Origin: Marinobacterium stanieri
GTDB lineage: Bacteria > Pseudomonadota > Gammaproteobacteria > Pseudomonadales > Balneatricaceae
Length of the DNA: 64,000 nt
Assembly: GCF_900155945.1 (NCBI RefSeq)
Contig: NZ_FTMN01000007.1
Span: forward strand, 1-64,000
Reading direction: 5' to 3'
In this document: positions 26,522-35,852 of the stretch, piece by piece
Layout of the letters: each line of letters opens with the position of its first letter
How positions within the stretch are numbered: position 1 is the first letter of the stretch
The notes under the pieces: model-generated
What the model was told of the DNA's origin: nothing
Database searches by the model: none
The model's input: the letters and a program-made list of their open reading frames with translations, nothing else
Position numbers and translations under genes: made by a program

Positions 26522-27429
26522 TGAGCTTTCCGCAACAGGTTCGTATTGTTGAGGTTGGCCCGCGCGATGGCCTGCAGAATGAGCCGGGGCCGATCATTCC
26601 TACCGAAACCAAGGTGGAACTGATCAACCGACTGGCGAACGCTGGCGTGTCACACATCGAAGCGGCCAGTTTTGTCTCACCCAAGTGGGTGCCGCAGATG
26701 GGCGATGCCGCGGCAGTAATGGCCGGGATTGACCGTCGTTCGGGCGTGACCTACTCCGCCCTGACGCCCAATCTGAAGGGGCTTGAAGGCGCCATTGCCG
26801 CCAACACCCCGGAGGTCGCGGTCTTTGCCGCCGCCTCCGAGGCGTTCTCGCAAAAAAACATCAACTGTTCCATCGCCGAAAGCCTTGAACGTTTTGTCCC
26901 CGTGATGGAGCAGGCACAGGCCGCCGGTATACGTGTCCGTGGTTATGTCTCTACCGTTCTCGGTTGTCCCTATGCCGGTGATATAGCGCCCGCCCAGGTT
27001 GCGGCTGTCAGTCGCGCCCTGATGGATATGGGCTGCTATGAAGTCTCCCTGGGTGACACCATCGGCAAGGGTACACCGCTGAAAGCCAAGCAGATGCTTG
27101 AAGCGGTGGCAAAAGAGGTGCCCATGGATCGCATCGCGGCACATTTTCATGATACCTATGGACAGGCGCTGGCCAACCTCTACGCCGTACTTGAGGAAGG
27201 CGTCTCCGTGATCGACAGCTCAACCGCTGGCCTGGGGGGATGCCCCTACGCCAAGGGCGCGTCCGGCAACGTTGCCACAGAAGATGTGCTCTATCTGCTC
27301 GAAGGCCTGGGCATCAAAACCGGGATCAACCTTCAGGCCGTAGTCGATACCGGTCACTGGATTACCCGAGAGCTGGGCCGTCATAACGGCTCAAAAGTCG
27401 CCCAGGCATTGGGCGAATGCAACCAATAA
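26521..27429 (+). CDS. liuE: hydroxymethylglutaryl-CoA lyase
   Basis: 302-residue TIM-barrel lyase splitting HMG-CoA into acetyl-CoA and acetoacetate. The N-terminal [12 protein letters not shown] (catalytic Arg-Asp and Mg ligand), the [12 protein letters not shown] metal-binding histidines and the [19 protein letters not shown] active-site cysteine loop are all seen. Translationally coupled to liuD. No CoA-transferase gene for the acetoacetate product follows within the window. Confidence 0.96.
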   Translation: MSFPQQVRIVEVGPRDGLQNEPGPIIPTETKVELINRLANAGVSHIEAASFVSPKWVPQMGDAAAVMAGIDRRSGVTYSALTPNLKGLEGAIAANTPEVAVFAAASEAFSQKNINCSIAESLERFVPVMEQAQAAGIRVRGYVSTVLGCPYAGDIAPAQVAAVSRALMDMGCYEVSLGDTIGKGTPLKAKQMLEAVAKEVPMDRIAAHFHDTYGQALANLYAVLEEGVSVIDSSTAGLGGCPYAKGASGNVATEDVLYLLEGLGIKTGINLQAVVDTGHWITRELGRHNGSKVAQALGECNQ

Positions 27430-27476
27430 AGTGCTTTGATACAACGCCCGCATAACGATAAAAAGGGGAACACAGG

Positions 27477-28055
27477 ATGTCACAGCCCGATCATATTACC
27501 GCCCTGGATCTGCCCATCCCCGAGCGGCATCAACTGCCCGAAGACGTGCAGAAATACTTCGGCAAATGCGATGAAAAACTGGGCATGGTGCCCAATGTAT
27601 TGACCGCCTATAGCCAGAACATGGCGCAGTTCGAGGTCTTTACGCGCTTCTACAACGAGCTGATGTTTGGCGAGAGCGAATTGACTCCACTGGAGCGCGA
27701 GATGATCGCGGTGGTGGTCTCCTCCAACAACAACTGTTACTACTGCCTCACAGCACATGGCGCAGCCGTTCGCGAATACTCCGGTGACCCCGCTCTGGGT
27801 GAGCTGATGGTGATGAACTATCGTGTCGCTGAGCTGGAACCGCGCCAGCGTGCCATGCTCGACTTTGCCCACAAACTGACCGTCAGCCCGGCCGAGATCT
27901 CCGAAGATGATCGTCAGGTGCTGCGTGATGCAGGTTTCAGTGAGCGCGGCATCTGGGATATTGCCAACGTGGCCGGCTTCTACAACATGACCAACCGCGT
28001 CGCCAGCGCAGTAGATATGCAGCCGAACCCCGAATATCACGCCCGCTTCCGTTAA
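27477..28055 (+). CDS. AhpD-like/carboxymuconolactone decarboxylase family protein
   Basis: 192-residue uncharacterised peroxidase-related protein. The CMD/AhpD core shows C87-YY-C90 with His94 three residues on, the redox CXXC-(X)3-H arrangement of AhpD-type alkyl hydroperoxidases. GGGG lies 9 bases before the ATG and an AACGATAAAAA tract just before that. It lies in the liu operon, 47 bases after liuE. A role against peroxide made by acyl-CoA dehydrogenase side reactions is possible but only inferred. Confidence 0.82.
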   Translation: MSQPDHITALDLPIPERHQLPEDVQKYFGKCDEKLGMVPNVLTAYSQNMAQFEVFTRFYNELMFGESELTPLEREMIAVVVSSNNNCYYCLTAHGAAVREYSGDPALGELMVMNYRVAELEPRQRAMLDFAHKLTVSPAEISEDDRQVLRDAGFSERGIWDIANVAGFYNMTNRVASAVDMQPNPEYHARFR

Positions 28056-28082
28056 CGGGTTCACTTTGTCATCAGACTGGAT

Positions 28083-28094
28083 AACAACAAAAAA
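28083..28094 (+). promoter_or_regulatory. A-rich tract before the acyl-CoA ligase
   Basis: AACAACAAAAAA directly upstream of TTGGAG, about 15 bases before the start of the ligase, repeats the AAnAAnAA pattern seen in front of liuA. Confidence 0.45.
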
Positions 28095-28108
28095 TTGGAG
28101 TCATAACG

Positions 28109-29797
28109 ATGAGCAACACACTTCCAAGCTATACCAGCAGCACTGCCGACAAGCCGCTGATCGGCATGACCATTGGCGACAAATTTGATGAGATCGCCAA
28201 TCAATACCCGGATAACGATGCCCTTATCGTGCTGCATCAGGATATTCACTGGAGCTACCGCGAGCTGCAGCAACAGGTCAATCAGTGCGCCCGCGCCCTG
28301 ATGGCGCTGGGCGTACGCAAAGGTGACCGCGTCGGTGTCTGGTCGCCCAACTGCTCCGAGTGGACGGTATCCCAGTTCGCTACCGCCAAAATCGGTGCCA
28401 TTCTGGTCAACATCAACCCGGCCTACCGCACCCATGAGCTGGAGTACGCCCTGAACCAGTCCGGCGCGCGCTTCCTCATCACTGCCGACAGCTTCAAGTC
28501 GTCCGATTACCGCGGCATGCTGTATGAGCTGGCACCGGAGCTAAAAGCCTCCGCCGAGGGTAAACTCAAGTCACAGAAACTGCCGGAACTGGAATGCGTA
28601 ATTAACCTTTCCAGCGAGAAGCATGCCGGCATGTGGCGCTGGGCGGACATGATGGAGCAGGCCGAGCAGACACCCGAAAAGGACCTGGCCGACCTGCAAG
28701 CCACCCTGCAGTTCGATGAAGCGATCAACATCCAGTACACCTCCGGCACTACCGGTTTCCCCAAGGGCGCTACCCTGTCGCACCACAATATCCTCAACAA
28801 CGGTTTCTTTGTTGCTGAAAGCATGGGCTTCACCAGTGAAGATCGCCTGGTGATTCCGGTGCCGCTGTATCATTGCTTCGGCATGGTGATGGGTAACCTG
28901 GGCTGTGTTACCCACGGCGCTACCATGATCTACCCGGATGAAGGCTTTGAACCCACTTCCGTGTTGAAAGCGGTTCACTCACAGAAGGCCACCGCCCTGT
29001 ACGGCGTACCGACCATGTTCATTGCCGAACTGGATCACCCGGAGTTCGAAAGCTTTGACCTGTCTACCCTGCGCACCGGCATCATGGCCGGCTCCATCTG
29101 CCCCACCGAGGTGATGAAGCAGGTCATCAACAAGATGAACATGTCCGAGGTCCAGATCGCTTACGGCATGACGGAAACCAGCCCGGTATCCACCCAGACC
29201 GGCGCCAATGACAGCATCGAAAAGCGTGTATCCACTGTTGGCCGTACCCAACCGCATCTTGAGAGCAAGGTGGTTGACCCGGGTACTGGCCAGATCGTAC
29301 CGCGTGGTGAAATCGGTGAACTCTGCACCCGTGGCTACAGTGTCATGCTGAAGTACTGGAACAACGAGCACGCCACCGCCGATGCCATCGACGAGGCGGG
29401 CTGGATGCACACCGGCGACCTGGCCACCATGGACGACGAGGGTTACATCCAGATCGTGGGCCGTATCAAGGATATGGTCATTCGTGGTGGCGAAAACGTC
29501 TACCCGAAAGAGATCGAAGAGTTCCTGTATACCCACCCCGCCGTATCGGAAGTACAGGTAACCGGCGTACCGGACAAGAAATACGGTGAAGAGCTGATCG
29601 CCTGGATCAAGCTGCATGGCGATGCCGAAGAAGTCAGCGCTGAAGATCTGCGCGAGTTCTGCAAAGGCAAAATCACCCACTTCAAGATTCCGCGCTACTT
29701 CAAATTTGTGCAGGAATTCCCGATGACGGTGACCGGCAAGATCCAGAAGTTCAAAATGCGTGAAATCTCCATCGCTGAACTGGGCCTGGATGACTGA
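28109..29797 (+). CDS. AMP-forming acyl-CoA synthetase (AtuH/ACSF2-like)
   Basis: 562-residue ANL ligase. The phosphate loop [28 protein letters not shown], the hinge [37 protein letters not shown] and the C-terminal lysine in [14 protein letters not shown] are complete. Such enzymes recur in liu/atu clusters and are annotated as fatty-acyl-CoA synthases; the substrate could be isovalerate, a related branched acid or acetoacetate. It is about 90 residues shorter than typical acetoacetyl-CoA synthetases. It is the last gene before the terminator at 29826. Confidence 0.88.
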   Translation: MSNTLPSYTSSTADKPLIGMTIGDKFDEIANQYPDNDALIVLHQDIHWSYRELQQQVNQCARALMALGVRKGDRVGVWSPNCSEWTVSQFATAKIGAILVNINPAYRTHELEYALNQSGARFLITADSFKSSDYRGMLYELAPELKASAEGKLKSQKLPELECVINLSSEKHAGMWRWADMMEQAEQTPEKDLADLQATLQFDEAINIQYTSGTTGFPKGATLSHHNILNNGFFVAESMGFTSEDRLVIPVPLYHCFGMVMGNLGCVTHGATMIYPDEGFEPTSVLKAVHSQKATALYGVPTMFIAELDHPEFESFDLSTLRTGIMAGSICPTEVMKQVINKMNMSEVQIAYGMTETSPVSTQTGANDSIEKRVSTVGRTQPHLESKVVDPGTGQIVPRGEIGELCTRGYSVMLKYWNNEHATADAIDEAGWMHTGDLATMDDEGYIQIVGRIKDMVIRGGENVYPKEIEEFLYTHPAVSEVQVTGVPDKKYGEELIAWIKLHGDAEEVSAEDLREFCKGKITHFKIPRYFKFVQEFPMTVTGKIQKFKMREISIAELGLDD

Positions 29798-29825
29798 TCA
29801 GGCCTGATGCATACCCAGGAGGACA

Positions 29826-29849
29826 ACGCCGGCCCTGTGCCGGCGTTTT
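29826..29849 (+). terminator. terminator hairpin of the liu operon, overlapping next gene's leader
   Basis: ACGCCGGC (29826-29833) pairs with GCCGGCGT (29839-29846) around CCTGT, and TTT follows. It is a strong 8-bp GC stem 28 bases past the ligase stop. The stem also separates a perfect AGGAGG (29817-29822) from the ATG of the methyltransferase at 29855, so it may be partly a translational element. Confidence 0.65.
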
Positions 29850-29854
29850 GGATA

Positions 29855-30673
29855 ATGAGTATTGACCAACACTACCAGCAGGAACTGGATCCTCAGGCTG
29901 TCATTGAGAAAGTGCAGGCGGCCTATCCGAACGGCGCGGACCTCTATCAGCTCGCGCCACTGGACCAGCTCCATATTGGCGGTATTAAGGCGTCTGAACG
30001 CCTGCTATGCCATCTGGACCCCAAACGGCACACACATGTGCTGGATATCGGATCGGGCGCTGGCGGCCTTATGCGTCAAGCCGCTTCTCTTGGAGTACAA
30101 CTGATTGGGCTGGATATCACCCATGATCTGAACCGCCTGAACCAGGGCCTTAACCGTTGTTATACCGGTGAAGTAAACAACCCTGTCCTGACAGGCGATG
30201 CCCACCACTTGCCCCTGGCTGATGCCAGTATCGACCTGATTCTGTTCCAGCACAGCTTTCTCAACATGCCGGATGACTTGCAGGTGCTGCAAGAGTGCCG
30301 ACGGGTACTCAAGCCCGGCGGGCAGTTGGTGATGCATGAAGTGGTTGAGGGTGAGAGCCCGGAAGCCATGCAGTTTCCCGTACCCTGGGCCGCACACTCA
30401 AGCCAGTCTCACCTGCTCACTGATACGGCGCTCAGGGCACGCTTGCAACAGGCCGGCGTCAACGATATCACCCTGGAAGACTGGAGTCAGGAAGCCATAG
30501 ACTGGCGCAGGCGCCAGCTGGCCAAGGAAACATCACACACGCGGGTGAAAGCTCCCTTGTCTCCAGCCATGATACTGGGCAAGCGCTTTGCGGCCATGGG
30601 CAAGAACCTGGTGCACAACCTTGAAAGCGGGGCTATTCGTGTGATCGAAGTCACCGCACGTACACCCGGCTGA
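29855..30673 (+). CDS. class I SAM-dependent methyltransferase
   Basis: 272 residues, UbiE-like fold: motif I HVLDIGSGAGGLMRQAA near residues 60-76, GLDITHDLNRLNQG (acidic loop), DAHHLPLADASIDLILFQHSFLN and a LVMHEVVEG strand. The substrate is unknown. The frame is open to 29807; I chose the ATG at 29855 because the extra 16 residues are encoded by the terminator hairpin. The GTG at 29837 is in frame too. The strong AGGAGG at 29817 is too far from 29855 unless the hairpin folds between them. It converges with the sigma-54 activator gene. Confidence 0.8.
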   Translation: MSIDQHYQQELDPQAVIEKVQAAYPNGADLYQLAPLDQLHIGGIKASERLLCHLDPKRHTHVLDIGSGAGGLMRQAASLGVQLIGLDITHDLNRLNQGLNRCYTGEVNNPVLTGDAHHLPLADASIDLILFQHSFLNMPDDLQVLQECRRVLKPGGQLVMHEVVEGESPEAMQFPVPWAAHSSQSHLLTDTALRARLQQAGVNDITLEDWSQEAIDWRRRQLAKETSHTRVKAPLSPAMILGKRFAAMGKNLVHNLESGAIRVIEVTARTPG

Positions 30674-30686
30674 TTACCTGGAAAGG

Positions 30687-32024
30687 TTAAGAATCCAGTG
30701 CCTCGTATTTGTCGAGTTTGTTATAGAGCGTCTTCACACTGATGCCCAGCTGCTGAGCCGTCTGGGTTTTATTGCCTTCATTCTCAGTGAGGGTCTGGGT
30801 GATAGCTTCACGCTCTATCTCTTCCAGTGACGTGCCGGTCGGCACCTCCAGGCGCTCTTCAAAGTTTGGCGGAGGATTCTCCAGCACCAGGTGCTCTTCG
30901 GTAATCATCTCGTCTGCCAGGATCGCCGCACGCTCAATAACATGTTTCAGTTCACGCACATTACCAGGCCAACTATGGGCCTGTATGGACGCCTTCGCAG
31001 AATCGGAGAAACCCAGTTGCCCTCCTTCTGCGGCATTTCGATAAGCGAGAAAGTGTTCGGCCAGTCCCAGTATGTCCCCTTCCCGCTCACGCAAGGGCGG
31101 TACATTGATGGGAAAGTGCGCGAGACGAAAATACAGGTCTTCTCGCAGGTGGCCTTCCGTGATCGCTTGCTGCGGATCTCTGTTGGTTGCCGCCAGAATA
31201 CGTACATCAGCACGTAACAATCGCTGACTGCCCACGGGCCTGTATTCTCCGGTTTCCAGCACTCTTAGAAGTTTAACCTGATGATCCAGCGGCATTTCTG
31301 TCACTTCATCGAGAAACAGGGTACCGCCCTGTGCTTGCTCAAACACACCCTGATGATCACGCACGGCACCGGTAAACGCACCCTTGATATGACCGAAAAG
31401 CTCACTGTCGATAAGATCGGGGCTCAAGGCACCACAGTTAATCGCAACAAAGGGGGCTTCAGCCCTCGCACTGGCCAAATGAATGGTATTTGCAACCAGT
31501 TCCTTGCCGACTCCACTTTCACCCTCAACCAGCACACTGGCGGTTGATCGGGCTACACGTCGAAGTGTTCGATAGAGGTGCTTCATCACATTTGACGAGC
31601 CCACGAGTAGGCCGAACTGATCCAGTGAGCTGTTGTTCACGGCCGGGCTGTCGGCGCTTTCTGATTCCAGATCCTGCAGCAGATCACGGCAAAAATCCTG
31701 CAAAAACTCCGGGTCTATGGGGGTTCTTAAATGTACTGCTGCGGATTTCTTCACCAGCACATCAAGGTGCGGATTTGGCGCCCCAGGGGATACAAATACA
31801 AATTCAGTGGTATTCAAAATACCTGACTGGATCAAGACATCTGATTCTCGCGCGCTGATATTTGCGCTTTCTATAATGGCAAGTACCGGGGATAGGCCGA
31901 CCAGCTCTTCCACCCACTCTGCATGGCTCTGAGTGATGTCAAAACCGGCCAGAGCCTCACAGTCATTAAAAAGATGGCACTGAGGCTCCGTTTCCACATG
32001 TATGAACGCCTTTGGCTTTGTCAT
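30687..32024 (-). CDS. sigma-54-dependent activator with degenerate receiver
   Basis: 445 residues. The N-terminal ~125 residues look like a response-regulator receiver fold, but where the phosphoacceptor Asp is expected the strand reads LAIIESAN, and the lysine motif is replaced by LRTPID. The central AAA+ domain is complete ([12 protein letters not shown], the sigma-54 contact GAFTGA, Walker [14 protein letters not shown]), as is the C-terminal Fis-type HTH ([21 protein letters not shown]). It starts with ATG 32024 after AGGGAG. It is therefore probably controlled by ligand, partner protein or level and not by phosphorylation. A sigma-54 promoter lies about 720 bases away, before the BON gene. 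Confidence 0.88.
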   Translation of the reverse strand: MTKPKAFIHVETEPQCHLFNDCEALAGFDITQSHAEWVEELVGLSPVLAIIESANISARESDVLIQSGILNTTEFVFVSPGAPNPHLDVLVKKSAAVHLRTPIDPEFLQDFCRDLLQDLESESADSPAVNNSSLDQFGLLVGSSNVMKHLYRTLRRVARSTASVLVEGESGVGKELVANTIHLASARAEAPFVAINCGALSPDLIDSELFGHIKGAFTGAVRDHQGVFEQAQGGTLFLDEVTEMPLDHQVKLLRVLETGEYRPVGSQRLLRADVRILAATNRDPQQAITEGHLREDLYFRLAHFPINVPPLREREGDILGLAEHFLAYRNAAEGGQLGFSDSAKASIQAHSWPGNVRELKHVIERAAILADEMITEEHLVLENPPPNFEERLEVPTGTSLEEIEREAITQTLTENEGNKTQTAQQLGISVKTLYNKLDKYEALDS

Positions 32025-32210
32025 CAATACTCCCTGTCTATTACAGAGGGCTTTATTGCACCCTGTAAAAATTACTGACGCCTTATAAAAAATACCGTCA
32101 ATACCGTTTGAATGACACCTGTTTATGCCGTTTACCGCAGATTAAGAGCTGGTACGTGAATTGAATATGAACTGAAGACACCCTCTTAACCCGGTATAGA
32201 TGAATGACCT

Positions 32211-32636
32211 ATGGCTTGCCGACACATTGAAGAATCCCGCTTGCTCCCCTTTGCTGACACACTGTTAGACCAATCACTGCACCTCAAGCTTTTGAGCAGC
32301 CACACCTCACATCTGGATAAGCGCCTGCGACTCAGGTCGCTGGCCCTTTATCACCACTCATTATCGCTGTTCCTGTTTTCGAGCTTACAGACGCGTATCA
32401 CCTCACCTGATCTGCCTGATCATAGAGAGTTCGGAGTTTCACAGAACGAGGCAGGCAACTCACACCTTCACAAACACACGCAGGTAATAAGAAGCACCCA
32501 TCAGAAGCTGCTGGTTGAAGGCAAACAGCACCTTGCCCATATTCAAACCCCGGAATTGCGTCTGGCGCTGGCAAACGTCCTTGCAGCCTTGAAGGTAACG
32601 GACGAGCAGATCCAAACAGGCCTGGATAGCCATTAG
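32211..32636 (+). CDS. doubtful hypothetical protein, 141 aa
   Basis: An open frame in the otherwise empty 770-base interval between the activator and the BON gene. No family is recognised and there is no clear Shine-Dalgarno. Its first 90 residues, rich in Ser, Leu and His, look less protein-like; the last 45 residues (from RSTHQKLLVEGKQHL to the end) form plausible helices. It may be a real small protein linked to the divergent activator, or chance. No signal peptide or membrane segment is evident. The rest of the interval (32025-32210 and 32637-32742) shows nothing I can assign. Confidence 0.3.
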   Translation: MACRHIEESRLLPFADTLLDQSLHLKLLSSHTSHLDKRLRLRSLALYHHSLSLFLFSSLQTRITSPDLPDHREFGVSQNEAGNSHLHKHTQVIRSTHQKLLVEGKQHLAHIQTPELRLALANVLAALKVTDEQIQTGLDSH

Positions 32637-32742
32637 TGGCTTGTGGGCATTTATTTCATTCCAATCGGTAAAAAGTTCATTCACCTCACAATAAATCAGC
32701 GGACAGAATTATTAAAACCCTTTAATTACAAATACTTATAAA

Positions 32743-32759
32743 TTGGCACGGTATTCGCT
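32743..32759 (+). promoter_or_regulatory. sigma-54 promoter of the BON-domain gene
   Basis: TTGGCACG-GTAT-TCGCT matches the -24/-12 consensus TGGCACGN4TTGCW with one mismatch and the required GG-N10-GC spacing. Transcription would begin near 32770, about 25 bases before the ATG at 32796. The sigma-54 activator at 30687-32024, transcribed away from it, is the natural candidate activator. Confidence 0.75.
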
Positions 32760-32795
32760 ATGTATCCAAGTGACCTCATTGAAAAGGAGATTTTC

Positions 32796-33350
32796 ATGAA
32801 TACGCTAGCCAAAACAATGACTGCCATTTCACTTTCAGGCGCACTGCTGGGTGCCAACCATGCTCTTGCTAATGACTGGAAAGACCAAAGTCACGATGCC
32901 TGGCTAGACGGTAAGGCTGAAACCGTATTGCTGATGAACACCAACCTGAATTCATTCGATATCAACACCGATGTTAATCAGGGTACAGTCATTCTGAGCG
33001 GTAAAGTCGCCAATGAAGTCGACAAGGAACTGGCGGAAGAACTGGTCGAAGGTATCGACGGTGTCCAGATGGTCGAGAATGAGCTGAGTGTCATTAATGA
33101 CAAGAACAGCACTGACAGCTCGCTGGTTAGTTCCATGACGGATGCCAAGGTGACCACAGTGCTCAAATCACGCTACATGTTTGAATCAGAAGTGAGTGCC
33201 GTTGATATTAACATCGACACGAAAGAAGGTGTTGTCACACTGAATGGCCAGGTAGCCAGCGCGGCTGAAAGTGATTTGGCCGAAGCCATCGCTCGCAAAA
33301 CCGATGACGTGAAACGCGTGGTGAACAACCTGGAAGTTGTTCAAAGTTAA
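32796..33350 (+). CDS. periplasmic protein with two BON domains (OsmY-like)
   Basis: 184 residues. The signal peptide MNTLAKTMTAISLSGALLGANHALA is followed by two BON repeats, each with the LNSFDINTDVNQGTVILSGKV / VSAVDINIDTKEGVVTLNGQV pattern (about residues 40-105 and 115-182). BON proteins of this layout, such as OsmY, act at the outer membrane/periplasm under stress. The start at 32796 has AAGGAG 8 bases before; the frame is open 12 codons upstream. A sigma-54 promoter precedes it and a strong terminator follows. Confidence 0.88.
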   Translation: MNTLAKTMTAISLSGALLGANHALANDWKDQSHDAWLDGKAETVLLMNTNLNSFDINTDVNQGTVILSGKVANEVDKELAEELVEGIDGVQMVENELSVINDKNSTDSSLVSSMTDAKVTTVLKSRYMFESEVSAVDINIDTKEGVVTLNGQVASAAESDLAEAIARKTDDVKRVVNNLEVVQS

Positions 33351-33398
33351 TTAGAGGTACTTTTACTTAGTACCCACTCCACCCCTTCAGCATACACT

Positions 33399-33432
33399 GC
33401 AGGGCCGCCCATCAGCGGCCCTGCTTTCTGTT
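33399..33432 (+). terminator. rho-independent terminator after the BON gene
   Basis: GCAGGGCCGC (33399-33408) pairs perfectly with GCGGCCCTGC (33415-33424) around CCATCA, followed by TTTCTGTT. It lies between the BON gene and the convergent OmpA-family gene. Confidence 0.85.
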
Positions 33433-34413
33433 CTAGTCCGCCAAAACCAATTCAACACGGCGATTTTCAGAACGGCCATTATCGGATGAGTTACTCATCA
33501 CCGGGCTGACAGGACCAACGCCAACAGACTTTAAACGTGCTGCTGCAATGCCATGCTCCTGTACCAGCGTGCGCACCACGGTGTCAGCGCGGTCCTGGCT
33601 CAATTTCATATTGAAATCGAAGGCACCCTGGCTGTCCGTATGGCCAACCACATAGAAAGACTGATCAGCGTGGTTGCCCAAATATTCAGCAATTGTAGCG
33701 ACCACTTCTGCAGACTCAGCCTTCAAGCTGGCTTTCGCTGTATCGAACAACACACCTTCCAGTTCGACTTTACCGGTTTCTGCCAATGACTTGCTCATCC
33801 CGTCCAGATCGATGCTGATGCGGTCATCGTCTAATGACTCGATCTCGCCAATATCCAGGACGGCTTTGGTCGGGAAACGCCCGCCACTGGTCTGAGCAAC
33901 CAACAGGCTGGCATAGGTTTCTTTACCCTGTACCTCAGCTTTGCCCGACCAGTAGAAATATTGATGGCGGCTACCATGCAAGTTGGGTGCATCCAGGCCC
34001 TTGTCACGCCCACGGCGTGCCGAATTGCCATACCAGTAGAGCTTGTTTACGAACTTGCCACCACACTCGTCATCATTACGACAAGTGAAGATAGGGGTAA
34101 AGCCGGCCTTGGCAAATGCCTTCTCGTAGTTACGGAAAACCTGCAATGCAGAATATTTACGCTCGTTGGCTTCATAACCCAGCGTGGTTACCTTACCTTC
34201 AAGGCGTAAAACCGGCGGCAACTCACCACCCGTTCGCGGCCCAGTCGCGACCAGAAACTCATCGTATTCACTGGTGTAATAGCTTTTGATGTAAGTATCG
34301 GGAAAGCGTGACAGCAATGGATGGTCTTCAGAACCACGTACATCATTGGCAGCAATAACAGGTGCAGCAATCAGTGCGGATAAGGCACAGGGCAAGAGCA
34401 TTTTGAACATCAT
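33433..34413 (-). CDS. DUF4892/OmpA-C domain outer-membrane-associated protein
   Basis: 326 residues. Signal peptide (MMFKMLLPCALSALIAAPVIA), then a DUF4892-type domain (residues ~28-200, EDHPLLSRFPDTYIKSYY at its start) and a C-terminal OmpA peptidoglycan-binding domain (from about 220), with FDTAKASLKAESAEVVATIA, VVGHTDSQGAFDFNMKLSQDRA and SENRRVELVL. It would link the envelope to peptidoglycan. AAGGAT is 6-9 bases before the start. It converges with the BON gene. Confidence 0.87.
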   Translation of the reverse strand: MMFKMLLPCALSALIAAPVIAANDVRGSEDHPLLSRFPDTYIKSYYTSEYDEFLVATGPRTGGELPPVLRLEGKVTTLGYEANERKYSALQVFRNYEKAFAKAGFTPIFTCRNDDECGGKFVNKLYWYGNSARRGRDKGLDAPNLHGSRHQYFYWSGKAEVQGKETYASLLVAQTSGGRFPTKAVLDIGEIESLDDDRISIDLDGMSKSLAETGKVELEGVLFDTAKASLKAESAEVVATIAEYLGNHADQSFYVVGHTDSQGAFDFNMKLSQDRADTVVRTLVQEHGIAAARLKSVGVGPVSPVMSNSSDNGRSENRRVELVLAD

Positions 34414-34483
34414 AGCGGATCCTTACTCATGTTCATCAGGTGGGGGCCAGACCCTTGCCGGTCTGGATTCAGCCGAATGGCTG

Positions 34484-34520
34484 TAAAAAAAGCCCCATGC
34501 GGCAGCACCGCTGGGGCTTT
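34484..34520 (-). terminator. rho-independent terminator after fabV
   Basis: AAAGCCCC (34489-34496) pairs with GGGGCTTT (34513-34520), with extra GCGG/CCGC pairing inside. On the minus strand it runs into TTTTTTT (A 34484-34491). It lies 25 bases past the fabV stop. Confidence 0.85.
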
Positions 34521-34544
34521 AATAAAGCGCAGTCAATTGACGTA

Positions 34545-35741
34545 TCAGATATCCTGAACGTCGAACTCAACTGCCGGATTCACATCTTCTTCGTAATCAA
34601 TCCCTTCGATACCAAAGCCGAACAGCTTGAGGAACTCGTCTTTGTACAGCTGGTAGTCGGTCAGATCGAACAGGTTTTCAGTGGTGACCTGCGGCCACAG
34701 ATCACGGCAGGCCTGCTGAACATCTTCACGCAACTCCCAGTCATCCAGGCGGAAGCGGTTGCCATCATCCATCTCGGCAGTCGAACCATACAGACCGGTC
34801 TGGAACAGACGGTGGACCTGCTCCATGCAGCCTTCATGCAGGCCCTGCTCGCGCATAACCTTGAATACCATGGACAGGTAGAGCGGCATGACGGGAATGG
34901 CGGAGCTTGCCTGGGTCACTACGGATTTGAGGACAGCCACATTAGCCTGACCATTGTGAGCCGCTGAAAGCTTGTTGTTCAGCTCGTCTGCGGCACGGTC
35001 CAGATCCTGTTTGGCCTTGCCCAGAGCACCGTGCCAGTAAATCGGCCAGGTAATATCGGTACCGATATAGCTGTAAGCAACCGTTTTACAGTTGTCAGCC
35101 AGAACACCGGCATCTTCCAGAGCGTTGATCCAGAGTTCCCAGTCTTCACCGCCCATCACGGTAACGGTGTTGGCCACTTCCTCTTCCGTTGCCGGTTCAA
35201 TTTCAGCTTCGGTGATCACGTTCTTGTTGGTGTCGATAGCCGTGGAGCGGTACGGCTCGCCAATCGGCTTGAGCACGGAGCGCACGACTTCACCGGAATC
35301 CGGCATTTTACGCACAGGAGACGCCAGTGAGTAGACCACCAGATCGACCTGACCCAGGTCTTCCTTGATCAGATCGATGGTTTTCTGTTTCGCTTCATGG
35401 GAGAAAGCATCACCGTTCAGGCTTTTTGAGTAAAGACCGGCTTCTTTCGCCAGCTTGTCGAACGCCGCAGCGTTGTACCAGCCCGCAGTACCCGGCTTGC
35501 GCTCGGTACCCGGTTTTTCGAAGAAGACACCGATGGTGGCGGCATCACTGCCGAAGGCAGCAGCGATACGAGAAGACAGACCATAGCCACTGGAAGAGCC
35601 AATCACCAGTACACGCTTGGGACCATTCTCGATCTTGCCCTGGGCCTTGGTGTACTGGATCTGTTCGCGCACGTTGGCTTCACAGCCAACCGGGTGGGTA
35701 GTGGTACAGATGAAGCCACGAATTTTCGGTTTGATAATCAT
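34545..35741 (-). CDS. fabV: trans-2-enoyl-ACP/CoA reductase FabV
   Basis: 398 residues; NADH-dependent enoyl reductase, last step of fatty acid elongation. The N terminus [20 protein letters not shown] is the family hallmark; the cofactor loop [10 protein letters not shown] is at 47-56, and the FabV active-site Tyr-X8-Lys appears as [10 protein letters not shown]. FabV enzymes are known to tolerate triclosan. The frame extends 11 codons upstream, but ATG 35741 matches the family start. It is divergently placed from nothing and lies downstream of a TetR gene on the same strand. Confidence 0.96.
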   Translation of the reverse strand: MIIKPKIRGFICTTTHPVGCEANVREQIQYTKAQGKIENGPKRVLVIGSSSGYGLSSRIAAAFGSDAATIGVFFEKPGTERKPGTAGWYNAAAFDKLAKEAGLYSKSLNGDAFSHEAKQKTIDLIKEDLGQVDLVVYSLASPVRKMPDSGEVVRSVLKPIGEPYRSTAIDTNKNVITEAEIEPATEEEVANTVTVMGGEDWELWINALEDAGVLADNCKTVAYSYIGTDITWPIYWHGALGKAKQDLDRAADELNNKLSAAHNGQANVAVLKSVVTQASSAIPVMPLYLSMVFKVMREQGLHEGCMEQVHRLFQTGLYGSTAEMDDGNRFRLDDWELREDVQQACRDLWPQVTTENLFDLTDYQLYKDEFLKLFGFGIEGIDYEEDVNPAVEFDVQDI

Positions 35742-35852
35742 AAGCGGATTCGGTGCCGTTATTGTCAGATACAAGTGTTTTCGGGTACAAAATTCCGCTT
35801 AAGATACCGTATTTACTGCGCTGACAACAGCTTTGCCGCCGACGGGACCGAT

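Noticed and set aside
32107-32126. TGACACCTGTTTATGC as a second sigma-54 promoter near the activator
   Set aside because: The spacing between the GG-like and GC elements is 11 instead of 10 and the -24 GG is GA.
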